This document shows positions 10,901 to 20,268 of a stretch of DNA of 62,000 bases, piece after piece. The translations under genes were made by a program, and so were the position numbers. The DNA comes from Glandiceps talaboti. Taxonomy: Eukaryota > Hemichordata > Enteropneusta > Spengelidae. Every line of letters starts with the position of its first letter. Within the stretch, counting starts at the first letter, position 1. The notes beneath the pieces are model-generated. The model ran no database searches, was not told the origin of the DNA, and was given only the letters and a program-made list of their open reading frames with translations. The stretch lies in NCBI RefSeq assembly GCF_964340395.1, contig NC_135563.1:10837151-10899150 (forward strand), given 5' to 3'.

Positions 10901-12976
10901 AAATAAGCCATTTTCGGCTTACATGTGACATTTTCACCGTATGATTTTATCCTTTACTTTGCTGACAGAAAAATTGTTGTTAGTAATCCGTTACATGGAA
11001 TTACTTGTAAAACCTTTTCTAGACTGTGATCTGTATGATTCCTGCTCTGTAACAGAATCGTGTCGTAACCAATCACATCACTGTATATTGACAGTTAGAT
11101 TTGATATGAAGAGCGCCCTCAAGCAAAGTTGATCCACTCACATAAATGAATATATATGCAAAGTATATAAGTAACAACGTGGGGCTTTCCCGTAAACTTT
11201 CATTCTGTGCTTTCCATTTGTGTACACTTTTTATTTCCAGGGTCATGACTTGTCATGTTCAAGCTCAGACCACTAACGAAGTAGTGGTCTGAGGTTCAAG
11301 TCAGTAGCGAGTGATTCTGACGAGTGCCCTCAACGACGAATCTTTCATCTATAATCGTTCACGTTTGACATTACCATTATGATTAACGAAGAAGCCATAT
11401 CAAGATATAGACGTTGACGAGAGACCCCCTCTCCCTTTCCTCCTCTCTCCCCTTCCCCCAACGTCTATACAAAATATCGTTGTAATTATGTTGCAGCTGT
11501 TGATGTTGTCTGGCATTGGACCCAAAGAACATTTAGAGGAGTTGGGAATACAGGTGGTATGTGATCTACCTGTTGGGGAAAACATGCAGGTGAGATACTC
11601 TTGTGACGTCATATCTAAGTCAGACCTAGAAAGTTATATAACATATTCACCACTGTCATGTGTGTACACTGCAAATATCTAAACATTGACCAAGTCAGCC
11701 AAGTTAGGTCAAGTCAAGTCAAGTTAAGTCAAGTCAAGTCAAAAAATAATAACAAATACATTTTTATTGTCCATTCCTGGGCAATATAGTATTGTGGCAA
11801 CATTTTGGGTGTACCTCTTGTAACTAGATGAACGTTTGGCAGTTATATTTTTTTTAAAATCTAAATTAAAGAGTAAACCCGATTCTTTATTCATGTTGCA
11901 GGATTATGTCAAAATGGAGGGTTGGAGGGTAGTCGGTGGCTTAGTGGTTAAACCACTTGCCTCTTACCACAGCGGTCAGGGTTCGAACCCCATTCAGGGT
12001 TTGATTAAATTTATCACGCTGTAAGTAAGAAGAGTATTGTTCAGTTTGACAATGCAGGTTTTCCCCGGGTACTCTGGTTTCCTCCTGCATTAACACCGAA
12101 CATTGAGGAGGGTCGCTTTCTACTCATCCTGACTTTATTTATTTGTCAAAGCTGAATAAATAAATAAATAAATAAATAAAATAAAATAAATTTTCCTAAG
12201 CAATTGATGTCCAAACGCGCTGGGATAAAGATAAAATCAGCCCAGACGTTTTTCATGATACATTTATCTGAGAAAAAACGAATGAATGGAATCTTCAATA
12301 AACGGCTAGAAAAGGCCCACCGACATGCAAAAATTGTACAAGATTCAAGCTATTTTCTAGCCTGTAACGCCATGTCGTTCCGCCCTCACCGGCTGGGAGG
12401 GGCTGACCGATGTGTGAGGGCGCCCCGTCACGACGTACCTCACAGACTAGCTATTTTCGTACCTGGTGATAATTGACAATTTCTTCTTGAACAGAATCAC
12501 TACATGACATTGATAAGGTTCAATGGTACAGGGGGCGGCATATCAATGGTAAGTATAGCATATTCTTTCTATTGTTTAAAAGATAAATTTGTATTTCATT
12601 TATCTATTTTTAACTGTGATTTTAATAATAGCATGTCATCTTTGTTTAGTGTGGAAATGTAGCATTTTTGTCTTATCTTTTTATCGGTAATATACGATAC
12701 AATAGGCATAGATGTGACTCAATTTGGTTGGCGTTTTACTTTCAGTGAACAGGTACAATCAGCGAAAAAACACACTAGTGTGCGTTACGAGTGGTAAGCA
12801 AGAGTCAGACAAATGCAAATTTCATGCAAAGGTGTACAATGTAAATATCATGACGAATACTTAAATTGTGCTATAATGTAATCAATAAAGTATGATATTC
12901 CACAGGATTGGACATCAAGTCAAGGGGCTGACGCCACTGGCTTCGTTAAGACAAAGGTAACAATTCCAATGTATAC

Positions 12977-13007
<31 letters not shown>

Positions 13008-13051
13008 TGTATGTATGTATGTATGTATGTATGTATGTATGTATGTATGTA

Positions 13052-13101
<50 letters not shown>

Positions 13102-13372
13102 CATGTATGCATGTATGCATGCATGTATGCATGTATGTATGTATGTATGTATGTATGTATGTATGTATATATGTATGTATGTAGTCGAAATTTAACGCCC
13201 AGCCAGAGTACAAGTATGTATGTATGTATGTATGTATGTATGTATGTATGTATGTATGTATGTATGTATGTATGTATGTATGTGTGTGTGTGTGTGTATG
13301 TGTGTATGTGTGTATGTATGTATGTATGTATGTATGTATGTATGTATGTATGTATGTATGTATGTATGTATG

Positions 13373-13464
<92 letters not shown>

Positions 13465-16368
13465 GTGTGTGTGTGCATGTATGTACGTGTTGTAGTATAG
13501 TTAAATGTACAATCTATTATGATTATTTTATAGGAACATCTTCCATGGCCAGACATACAGATCCTCTTTCTACCGTTCTTTTATTTTATGGGTCCTGGTG
13601 AGAAAGAAGGTTGTAATATTGCTGATGAGTGAGTTTAGCATATTTGATATTAAATGCAGTAGATGTAACTGGAGTGTTGTATTTTCTATCAGACAACCGA
13701 CAATAAGTATTGTTAAAATACCAATAAGTAGACATTATACAAGTTAACTGTATGCTAATTTCATCCAAAAGCAGTAACATGTTGAAGTCACGATCACGTT
13801 GGGATAACTTCCAGTTGCATTTAGTATGACAGGACAGGTTACTGTGGTGGTCAATGTTCTAGCAAACTTGTCACAGTATTTCGGAACATAGAAGGTCTAT
13901 AGTGTGATGGATACACACAGAAAGACGTGTACGCTGAAAATGGCAAGCGGTAGAGGTTACGGTGAAAGCGAAAAGCCGGGGGGGGGGGGGGGGGGGGGTA
14001 AATGAATGAATTTTTAAGTAAAGTAGTATTTCATGAAACTATGGAGGTTACCAACATGTAACTGTAACTGAACGAAATATAATGTTGCGAAAATTTGGAA
14101 TTCGCTTCCACGAAATTGTTTGACTCTGTGAGTTGAACATTTTCATTACTCGGTATGAACCCAGAGTCCATGAATATTCATTCGCGAAATATAATGTTTT
14201 TATTCTTTTGGCAATCCATTCATTCATATCATGACAGGTTCAACGAAACACTTCACTACAAAAGTAGAGAAGAGATGGAAGCAAAAGAAGGCATGGTGAT
14301 ATTACCTGTTCTTCAACATCCAGAGAGTATTGGAAAGTTATCGTTGAAAAGTAACGATCCTCTAGAGCCGCCATTAATTGATCCCCGCTATCTGGAAGAC
14401 CCCGAAGATGTACAGACCCTTATAAGGGTATGTCAATTGACGTCATATGCTTCATCCATAGTGGCATTGAACTTTAACAAAGTCAGACATCGCCATGGCG
14501 ACATGAATATGCCTGTATACAATCGGTTACCCAGACTCACTGCTATGGGTTCTTCTACGAGACCACCCAGAGTCGCTTGGGAAAGTCACGTAGGCAGAGC
14601 CCCCAGCGGCGAGAATCTGGGTAACAGCGACTACATAAACACGAAATATTTCTGTGCATGCTATGTCTATACTGAGGTAGCCTTCTAAGTAATGTTAATT
14701 TGTTTTAAATTTACCTTTTTACTGATTTTCCGTTTGGCTTGAGTATTACTTTTACTGATGTTTTCCACATTGGGTACAGCTTACCAATGGAGCCAATTCT
14801 AAGACCTCTAAGTAATGATGTTTAAAATGTTTTATTTGTTAATAGGGAGTAAGGGTGGCTCAGAAATTAGCTGCGACAACTGCTTTTAAAGATCTCGGGT
14901 AAGTGTAAATAAATGTAAAGTAATACATGTATGTAACTTATCGAAGTATCTATGCGTGCACCCGCGTCTGTATTATTTCATGCCATGCACCCAGCTGCAT
15001 GCACCATAGACTCCAGAGGGTCTGTGCATGAACTAACAATAATTCTGAATGAACAGTGCGCCCTCATCGGTTACATGAGACGCTTCCTAGAGGACAATCT
15101 ACTACCATCTAGTCCATGTAACCGATGAGGGCGCACTGTACAAGGAGATTGGACCAGAGAAATTGTTTAGTCAGTTCTGTCATGTATACGGAGATTCACA
15201 TATACCAGTACATGAACTCATACTCAGACATGCACAATATAATTCATGCAATTTTTCAAATTCCAGAGTAACTCCAGAATACTTTAAATTTGACAACTGC
15301 CCTCACGAGGTAGACAGTGATATGTACTGGGAGCATGTTATTCGACATCTCACCTTATCCATGATGCATGTGGTGGGAACCTGTAAAATGGGAGCTAAGG
15401 ACGACATGAAGGCAGTCGTAGACCCATCATTGAGGTAGGTATGGCATACTAACATAAGATAGGTATGTATTTGTAACATAGCTCTGGAAATATATACGCT
15501 ACACAGGGTTCGACACATCTCACCCTCCCATGAAATCTGTTCACAATCTCGAGGTTGCAGATAGGGAGGAACCATAGTGGAGGGGTGAAGACGTGTTGAA
15601 CCCCGTGTACATTTGCAGCGCTAGGAACAACACTAAGAACAATAAAAGAAGGAAATAGAGATAAATAAAGAAATTGAGTCATTTTCACATCAGATTTTTA
15701 TCAGAATGGTAGCTGCTCCACTTTGTATGATTAGTTGTCTGTGATTCCATATTGCCATTGTAACTCCCATGGGGGGGGGGGGGGGTGTTTCAGTGACAAC
15801 AGAGTCACAGACCCACTAAGTCATGCAAACAGTACTGGATTTGTATGGCTTTTCATGTGTTGCTGTATTTGGGACATCATTTCTATTTAAGCATATTGTC
15901 AAACTTTTTACCGAATTTAGCTGTACAGGTGACTGCAATTTGATCAAAGCGGCTATGTCTTTATTTACTTTTAGTTCCATCATTTTGTTTCATTTGTTTT
16001 GTTCCAGATGATTGCTGCCTTCCCCGGGCGGCAATCACTCGGAACAAAACAAACAACACAAAACGATGGAAATTTGAGGTAAATAAAGGCATCTAGCCAG
16101 TTTTTCACCACATCATATTTTAATCAGAATGATGTGACAGGTACAGAGTTCTTCTTTGCCTAATCAAGTGTATGTTTGTGGCTAAATGTATAAATATGTC
16201 ATTTGAGTCTCTGACAATCTGCTTTTGCTTTTGTTCAGAGTACGAGGTTTGGAGAACGTACGTGTGGTAGATGGGTCAATCATGCCTCACTTGGTGTCTG
16301 CTACCGTCAACGCAGCAGTCGTAATGATTGCAGAGAAAGGAGCTGATATCATTAAGAATGATACATAG
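5674..16368 (+). CDS. GMC-family FAD-dependent oxidoreductase (choline/glucose dehydrogenase-like), 15 exons
   Basis: GMC oxidoreductases oxidise primary alcohols, such as choline or sugars, using FAD. Exons: 5674-5877, 6310-6375, 7220-7365, 7837-7937, 8905-8954, 9789-9917, 10713-10829, 11497-11589, 12495-12548, 12906-12956, 13534-13628, 14238-14427, 14846-14898, 15267-15434, 16239-16368. They splice in phase into 1647 nt, 548 residues, close to the 550-600 usual for the family. Visible are the FAD-binding GAGSAG at residues 15-20, signature 1 ([15 protein letters not shown], from residue 89), signature 2 ([15 protein letters not shown], residues 265-279), catalytic His484 in HVVGTCKMG and partner Asn530 in ATVNAAVVM. 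No signal peptide or mitochondrial presequence is evident, so it is probably cytosolic, unlike vertebrate choline dehydrogenase. The segment between residues 304 and 333 is about 20 residues shorter than in bacterial choline dehydrogenase. The substrate is not predictable. Confidence 0.95.
6310..6375 (+). CDS. GMC oxidoreductase exon 2
   Basis: 22 residues, [20 protein letters not shown] then GK, matching the family segment before the GMC signature. Acceptor CTGCAG, donor GTATGA, phase 0 at both ends. Confidence 0.9.
6402..7087. repeat. (ATGT)n compound microsatellite filling intron 2
   Basis: Nearly 690 bp of ATGT units with interspersed (GT)n, (TTTG)n, (GCAT)n and (ACGT) variants. It sits between GMC exons 2 and 3 and generates long spurious reading frames in every phase. 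Confidence 0.97.
7220..7365 (+). CDS. GMC oxidoreductase exon 3
   Basis: [16 protein letters not shown], the FAD-contacting signature 1, then [20 protein letters not shown]. Acceptor CCAAG; the GTTAGT donor was chosen because its phase 2 end joins exon 4 without a stop. Confidence 0.93.
7455..7640. repeat. 106-bp tandem duplication in intron 3
   Basis: The segment starting GGTACTTCAA at 7461 recurs at 7567. Both copies contain AAGGTCCTAGGGTGAGTA and CGTACACTGCAGCCACA. Two diverged copies, no coding potential. Confidence 0.85.
7837..7937 (+). CDS. GMC oxidoreductase exon 4
   Basis: [19 protein letters not shown] through KFAEMLVKA. Acceptor TTTTTTGCAG; the donor GTAGGT lies directly against the (TA)n run that follows. 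Confidence 0.92.
7943..7990. repeat. (TA)n microsatellite
   Basis: About 48 bp of TA directly after the exon 4 donor. Confidence 0.95.
8698..8745. repeat. (GGT)n and (GT)n microsatellite
   Basis: A run of GGT triplets followed by GGGGG and a short (GT)n in intron 4. Confidence 0.9.
8905..8954 (+). CDS. GMC oxidoreductase exon 5
   Basis: A 50-nt exon, [16 protein letters not shown]. Acceptor TTTTCATAG, donor GTAAGT. The phases (1 in, 0 out) fit both neighbours. Confidence 0.9.
9789..9917 (+). CDS. GMC oxidoreductase exon 6
   Basis: 43 residues including [20 protein letters not shown], the conserved R-S-S-A-x-A-Y-L-x-P-A segment. Acceptor CCCCACAG, donor GTAAGT. Confidence 0.94.
10713..10829 (+). 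CDS. GMC oxidoreductase exon 7
   Basis: 39 residues ending [14 protein letters not shown], the first half of GMC signature 2. Acceptor TTTTTAAACAG, donor GTACAC. Confidence 0.94.
11264..11293. repeat. Perfect 12-bp hairpin
   Basis: CTCAGACCACTA at 11264-11275 is followed after 6 nt by TAGTGGTCTGAG at 11282-11293. It lies in intron 7 and is probably the remnant of a small palindromic element. Confidence 0.8.
11497..11589 (+). CDS. GMC oxidoreductase exon 8
   Basis: [20 protein letters not shown] and DLPVGENMQ, completing signature 2 and the P-V-G-x-N-x-Q motif. Acceptor GTTGCAG, donor GTGAGA, phase 0. Confidence 0.94.
11931..12192 (+). mobile_element. tRNA-derived SINE
   Basis: The head has an RNA polymerase III A box (TGGCTTAGTGG, 11937-11947) and a perfect B box (GGTTCGAACCC, 11980-11990) at tRNA-like spacing. 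A body follows with TTTTCCCCGGGTACTCTGG and TTTCCTCC, a conserved core-like segment I associate with invertebrate SINE superfamilies. The tail is (AAAT)n to about 12190. The element is about 260 bp, sense in GMC intron 8. Family assignment is not possible without a repeat library. Confidence 0.88.
12357..12470 (+). repeat. Dispersed repeat, copy 1 of a family with the GATGTGTGAGGGC core
   Basis: Contains CCGCCCTCACCGGC, then TGACCGATGTGTGAGGGCGC and ACCTCACAGACTAG. The same order of motifs recurs at 39120-39215 and, reversed, at 41885-41960. The CCTCACCG/GTGAGGG parts make it partly self-complementary. Confidence 0.75.
12495..12548 (+). CDS. GMC oxidoreductase exon 9
   Basis: 18 residues, [18 protein letters not shown]. 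The Asn-His pair continues the family motif ENLQ-D/N-H. Donor GTAAGT. The short length of this part is discussed under findings. Confidence 0.8.
12906..12956 (+). CDS. GMC oxidoreductase exon 10
   Basis: 17 residues, [17 protein letters not shown], matching the family's G-x-E/D-A-x-G-F segment. Acceptor TTCCACAG, donor GTAACA. A large (ATGT)n array begins about 20 bp downstream. Confidence 0.88.
12970..13464. repeat. (ATGT)n and (CTAT)n compound microsatellites in intron 10
   Basis: Two (ATGT)n blocks (about 12970-13190 and 13213-13372) with (GT)n inside, then a pure (CTAT)n block at 13373-13464. This is the second GMC intron taken over by ATGT repeats. Confidence 0.97.
13534..13628 (+). CDS. 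GMC oxidoreductase exon 11
   Basis: [20 protein letters not shown], the P-D-I-Q-x-x-F motif, then [12 protein letters not shown]. Donor GTGAGT, phase 2. Confidence 0.92.
13978..13998 (+). repeat. G21 homopolymer run
   Basis: Twenty-one consecutive G in intron 11. Other runs of 12 or more are at 3800-3811, 4313-4326, 9186-9201, 15771-15785, 28743-28756, 35539-35558 (as C) and 40480-40496. The density of such tracts is high for an AT-rich genome. Confidence 0.9.
14238..14427 (+). CDS. GMC oxidoreductase exon 12
   Basis: 63 residues including [20 protein letters not shown] and [18 protein letters not shown], the conserved substrate-domain strand (G-x-x-x-L-x-S-x-D-P-x-x-x-P-x-I-x-P). Acceptor ATGACAG, donor GTATGT. 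Confidence 0.95.
14846..14898 (+). CDS. GMC oxidoreductase exon 13
   Basis: [18 protein letters not shown], the helix after the D-x-x-x-L-x-x-G segment. Acceptor TTAATAG, donor GTAAGT, phase 2. Confidence 0.9.
15053..15139. mobile_element. Small palindromic element (perfect 25-bp terminal inverted repeats)
   Basis: A 25-bp arm at 15053-15077 (begins ACAGTGCGCCCTCATCGG) is the exact reverse complement of 15115-15139, with a 37-bp loop. It lies in intron 13 just before exon 14. Perfect arms suggest a recent or conserved hairpin, such as a miniature inverted-repeat element. No target duplication is obvious. Confidence 0.8.
15267..15434 (+). CDS. GMC oxidoreductase exon 14
   Basis: [40 protein letters not shown] and [15 protein letters not shown]. 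Contains the catalytic His of H-x-x-G-T-C-K-M-G. Acceptor CAAATTCCAG. The donor GTAGGT splits the Arg codon. Confidence 0.95.
15940..16110. repeat. Imperfect foldback in intron 14
   Basis: TTCCATCATTTTGTTTCATT and TTGTTTTGTTCC, then TGATTGCTGCC on the left, return as GGCAATCACTCGGAACAAAA and CACAAAACGATGGAA on the right around CCCGGG at about 16023. Weaker complementarity extends outward (CTTTATTTAC with GTAAATAAAG). Confidence 0.75.
16239..16368 (+). CDS. GMC oxidoreductase exon 15 and stop
   Basis: [40 protein letters not shown] then DT and TAG at 16366-16368. Carries the second active-site residue (Asn530) and the last FAD-domain helix. Acceptor TTTTGTTCAG. Confidence 0.95.
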
Positions 16369-16439
16369 TTTATTTAAACAGATATTTTCAGATCTTTCAT
16401 TTTCAATTCCCTTACAAATTTTATTCTCCTGTATTAGTA

Positions 16440-16720
16440 TAGTGGAGTCATGATGGTTGAATTGTTAAAAAAAGTTGCTGGCTTGGAATCTGCAGGTTGC
16501 AGGTTTGAGCCCTGTTGCCACCATTTTTTTTCTGAATGGCTAAAGTCCTTGGGCAAGATTTGAATCACGACTGTGCATCAGTCAACCCAGCTGTATAATT
16601 GGGGACCTGGTAGGATAGAGGTTGCAATGTGAATGCTTTAATCCTATGCGTGTACAGAAGCTGCAATGGATTGTATGCTCACCAGGAAGTTGAGGGAGTA
16701 CAAAGGGTCATTATGCCGCT
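16440..16720 (+). mobile_element. Degenerate tRNA-derived SINE
   Basis: A B-box-like GGTTTGAGCCC at 16502-16512 is followed by a body with TCCTTGGGCAAGATTTGAAT, CAGTCAACCCAGCTGTATAA and GGGGACCTGGTAGGATAGAG. The same body recurs in reverse at 39280-39385, which confirms a dispersed family. The A box is poorly preserved. Ends are approximate. Confidence 0.7.
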
Positions 16721-17104
16721 ATGGACCATTTGACCATCATGACTCCACAATTTATAGAGAGGGTAATACTAACAGTCGATATGGAAAAAAAAATACAAAT
16801 ACTACATATATTTCATCTTCACATCTTTATTAACCTACACAAAATGCTGCCAAAATTAAGTAACAAAACTTCTGCCACTACTAGTCTACCAAGAACAACT
16901 AGCTATGTATTAATTTTTGGATCATCTTTTCAATTTAAGTCTCTGCACTCCTGCAAATGCTTGGTTTTTAAGAAATGTAGAAAAACTGCAAAGATGTGTA
17001 CAATGAATGGTTGTGGAACACATACTCCTATGTATGAACCAAAACTCTTCTCTTTTTTTCCTTTATTTTTTTTCGAAATAAAAGTAAGTTCAATATAAGA
17101 GTGA

Positions 17105-17225
17105 TCGGGTCACAGGTCAAAGGTCACGACTACAAAATGGTAACAGCTATTCTGTAGAAAGCATAATTATGTACCATGCTATTCTAAAATTGACCTATGA
17201 CCTTTCACCTGTGACCTGTAGTCTG
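17105..17225. repeat. Inverted repeat carrying AGGTCA half-sites
   Basis: ACAGGTCAAAGGTCAC at 17112-17127 is matched in reverse by TGACCTTTCACCTGTGACCT around 17198-17218. The left arm is a DR1 (AGGTCA A AGGTCA, 17114-17126). It may be a small palindromic element rather than a receptor site. Confidence 0.7.
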
Positions 17226-19400
17226 CTAAACAAAGAAACTATATCTGGCAAAAATGATTTAGGGAAAAAAATCGATGTAATTAGAATAAATGTCTGGATT
17301 TGAAAGCATACAAGACAAGAATGTATTATTATTATTATTATTATTGATCTATTTAATACTAAATGAGAGGGTTTAATTAAAGGCTGCTAATTCTTGCTAA
17401 AAGTCAGTGCTGTACTCAATTATTCACAATTTTGAAATCAAATGGAAAATTTTCGATCAGATATTTGGAAAAAAAAAACCCTACTCCACTACGTGAAAAC
17501 TGAATGTTTTAATAAAAACACTTGTTGTAGGCAGCACCGTTTGGAGAGAATTCTTGCTTGATACATCTAGTACGAATTTAACCATATATGGGTATCGAGA
17601 AGAATTGGAACACAACTTGGTGGTGGTTTTTTTTTTTGGTTTTTTTTTGAGCTGCATGCTATGATTATGTATGTTTGTACACACTTTTTAAGACACTTTT
17701 ACATCATAAAGTCACAGCTACCTTACGTATACATAAAAACACACGATAGGATTGATATGTGATATTTAGAATTAAACTTTTTTTTTGTATGTATTTATCA
17801 AAATGACTGTCCCTTTTTTTTCACTCTAATGTTAACTTGCTCAAACGTTTGGCATAAAATCATGATGAGTTTTGCAATGAGAGAAACATGGAAACTTCAA
17901 CTGAAAGTTTTCGCTGGTTTGTTTAGTGTTACAGTCAATTGGGCCTGACGAAACAAATCACTGGTATCCAGAACAGAATGGTTTATCTTTCTGACAACTG
18001 CAGCTTAGTGATGTCATCTCAACCTCATTTATAGTTATGTTTCCTCTATTATGTGGCGGCATTTCCTTGCCATGGTAGTATAGATGTATTCACTGCTTTG
18101 TGTTTTTTTCAATTACCATGACATTTCAAAGTTTGACACAATGCAGAGACAGACATATTTGTCGTTGAGGGCACTCCACTGTAATCGACAGCAATCTGGA
18201 GTGCAAACAACAACTAACAGACATAGTCCATACACACAGACACACACACACACACACAGACGGACTTGGAAGCAAAGTGATGCAATCTTGTACAGAAATG
18301 AAATAAAAAGACCTGTCCAAGGACAGTATGACGAGTTTCACCAACACAAACAAGTGACACATCTAGTGACAAAGTCTGACAAATGGCCCATCCTTTGATG
18401 TAGTCTGGAATTGTGTATAATATTCAAATGAACGGATCTCTTGGTGTTGAACACTGCAGTTTCATGGTATTATGGCAAACACTGTAACACACTTGTACAA
18501 ATATACAGGTGCTCTATTAAATCATCTTTTCTGCATTTGCATCAGCTGAGGATACAAGTAAAATGCACAGATTTCCGAGTCTAACTGCATTAATTGTACC
18601 ATTTATGCATGGATATCACACCATACAAAATTGCTATGATACCATCTCCTACAAGACTAAAGGACAGAATTCAAATGACCAATGAGGCAATACTTGGTGT
18701 CTTGTGCTCTAAGGATCACTATATTGTTGTGCCTGTAAGATCATAAACAAATATGTCATATTCTGGTTGTCCAAAAGATAACCTTTTTAAGTTTGACCAA
18801 TGGGGGTGCTGTTCCACAACATATTTTGTTTGACCACTGGGGGCGCTGTTCCACAGCAGAATTGGTGTGGGCCTGAATCGTTCAGTATTCTTTGAAAATC
18901 ATCCTTTTAACATTTCATGGCATCTGTAGATACTGTTTTTGTTAATTCAAGTAGTTCTGCTCCTTTGGTTTTTGATTGTGTATTTTATAGGTACAAATAA
19001 AGTTTGTTCACAGCAATTCTTAAAATTGTTTTTTGGACTGCCATGCATTTGGCATACACGATGAAAACTTTAATTCTCATATTCTCAATTTGGGGCGCTG
19101 TCAAAAAATGCTTCTAAAATTGAAAATGGCTACAAAGCAGGAGACCAGAATATGGCATATTGTCGACAGAATGGCATTACTTGGTACAACTTTAGTACAG
19201 AAACTGGTTTACAGGTCCCAGCCTTCAATGTGACAACAACTTTGTACTTGGTATTAAAAAACCTGAACAACAATTTTTATTGACTTGATCCTGTATTCTA
19301 ACATCCCTAAGTGTAATAATATTACAATTGTCTTCATTTTGCCTGAGTTCTAAAAACAAGGTATGGTACACAACGCATACATTATGGCCATTCAGTCTAA

Positions 19401-20268
19401 ATTAGAAACCTAAAGTTTGGGTGTCCATTACAGTTAGAAACCTAAAGTTTGGGTGTCCATTACAGTTAGAAACCTAAAGTTTGGGTGTCCATTACGATTA
19501 GAAACCTAAAGTTTGGGTGTCCATTACAGTTAGAAACCTAAAGTTTGGGTGTCCATTACGATTAGAAACCTAAAGTTTGGGTGTCCATTACGATTAGAAA
19601 CCTAAAGTTTGGGTGTCCATTACAGTTAGAAACCTAAAGTTTGGGTGTCCATTACAGTTAGAAACCTAAAGTTTGGGTGTCCATTACGATTAGAAACCTA
19701 AAGTTTGGGTGTCCATTACAGTTAGAAACCTAAAGTTTCGGTGTCCATTACGATTAGAAACCTAAAGTTTGGGTGTCCATTACGATTAGAAACCTAAAGT
19801 TTGGGTGTCCATTACAGTTAGAAACCTAAAGTTTGGGTGTCCATTACGATTAGAAACCTAAAGTTTGGGTGTCCATTACGATTAGAAACCTAAAGTTTGG
19901 GTGTCCATTACGATTAGAAACCTAAAGTTTGGGTGTCCATTACGATTAGAAACCTAAAGTTTGGGTGTCCATTACGATTAGAAACCTAAAGTTTGGGTGT
20001 CCATTACGATGAGAAACCTAAAGTTTGGGTGTCCATTACAGTTAGAAACCTAAAGTTTGGGTGTCCATTACGATTAGAAACCTAAAGTTTGGGTGTCCAT
20101 TACGATTAGAAACCTAAAGTTTGGGTGTCCATTACGATTAGAAACCTAAAGTTTGGGTGTCCATTACAATTAGAAACCTAAAGTTTGGGTGTCCATTACG
20201 ATTAGAAACCTAAAGTTTGGGTGTCCATTACGATTAGAAACCTAAAGTTTGGGTGTCCATTACGATTA
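19401..20268. repeat. 32-bp minisatellite, about 27 copies
   Basis: Head-to-tail units of 32 bp, each with AGAAACCTAAAGTTTGGGTG and TCCATTAC. Copies are nearly identical. They differ mainly at one dinucleotide after TCCATTAC (AG or GA; once AA) and at rare single changes (one TTTCGG, one GATGAG). Units abut with no spacers. The unit is not a multiple of 3, and it lies outside any recognised coding region. Confidence 0.97.

Larger units (their letters stand above)
5878..16238 (+). other. Introns of the GMC oxidoreductase (survey)
   Basis: Fourteen introns of about 360-970 bp. Introns 1 (5878-6309), 6 (9918-10712) and 9 (12549-12905) show nothing recognisable. Intron 2 (6376-7219) is almost wholly (ATGT)n. 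Intron 3 (7366-7836) has a 106-bp duplication. Intron 4 (7938-8904) has (TA)n and (GGT)n. Intron 5 (8955-9788) has a 16-G run at 9186-9201. Intron 7 (10830-11496) has a short hairpin, and intron 8 (11590-12494) a SINE plus a dispersed repeat. Intron 10 (12957-13533) holds (ATGT)n and (CTAT)n. Intron 11 (13629-14237) has a 21-G run at 13978-13998. Introns 12-14 hold small inverted repeats. Confidence 0.85.

Noticed and set aside
11937-11990. A tRNA gene.
   Set aside because: A and B boxes are present, but the sequence does not fold into a mature tRNA cloverleaf with a proper acceptor stem and continues into a SINE body and tail.
12731-12824. Extra GMC exon after the TTTACTTTCAG acceptor in intron 9.
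   Set aside because: The required phase 0 reading starts with a TGA stop, and the sequence has no similarity to the missing GMC segment.
19401-20268. CRISPR-like array of 32-bp direct repeats.
   Set aside because: The repeats abut without spacers and the window is eukaryotic, so it is a minisatellite.
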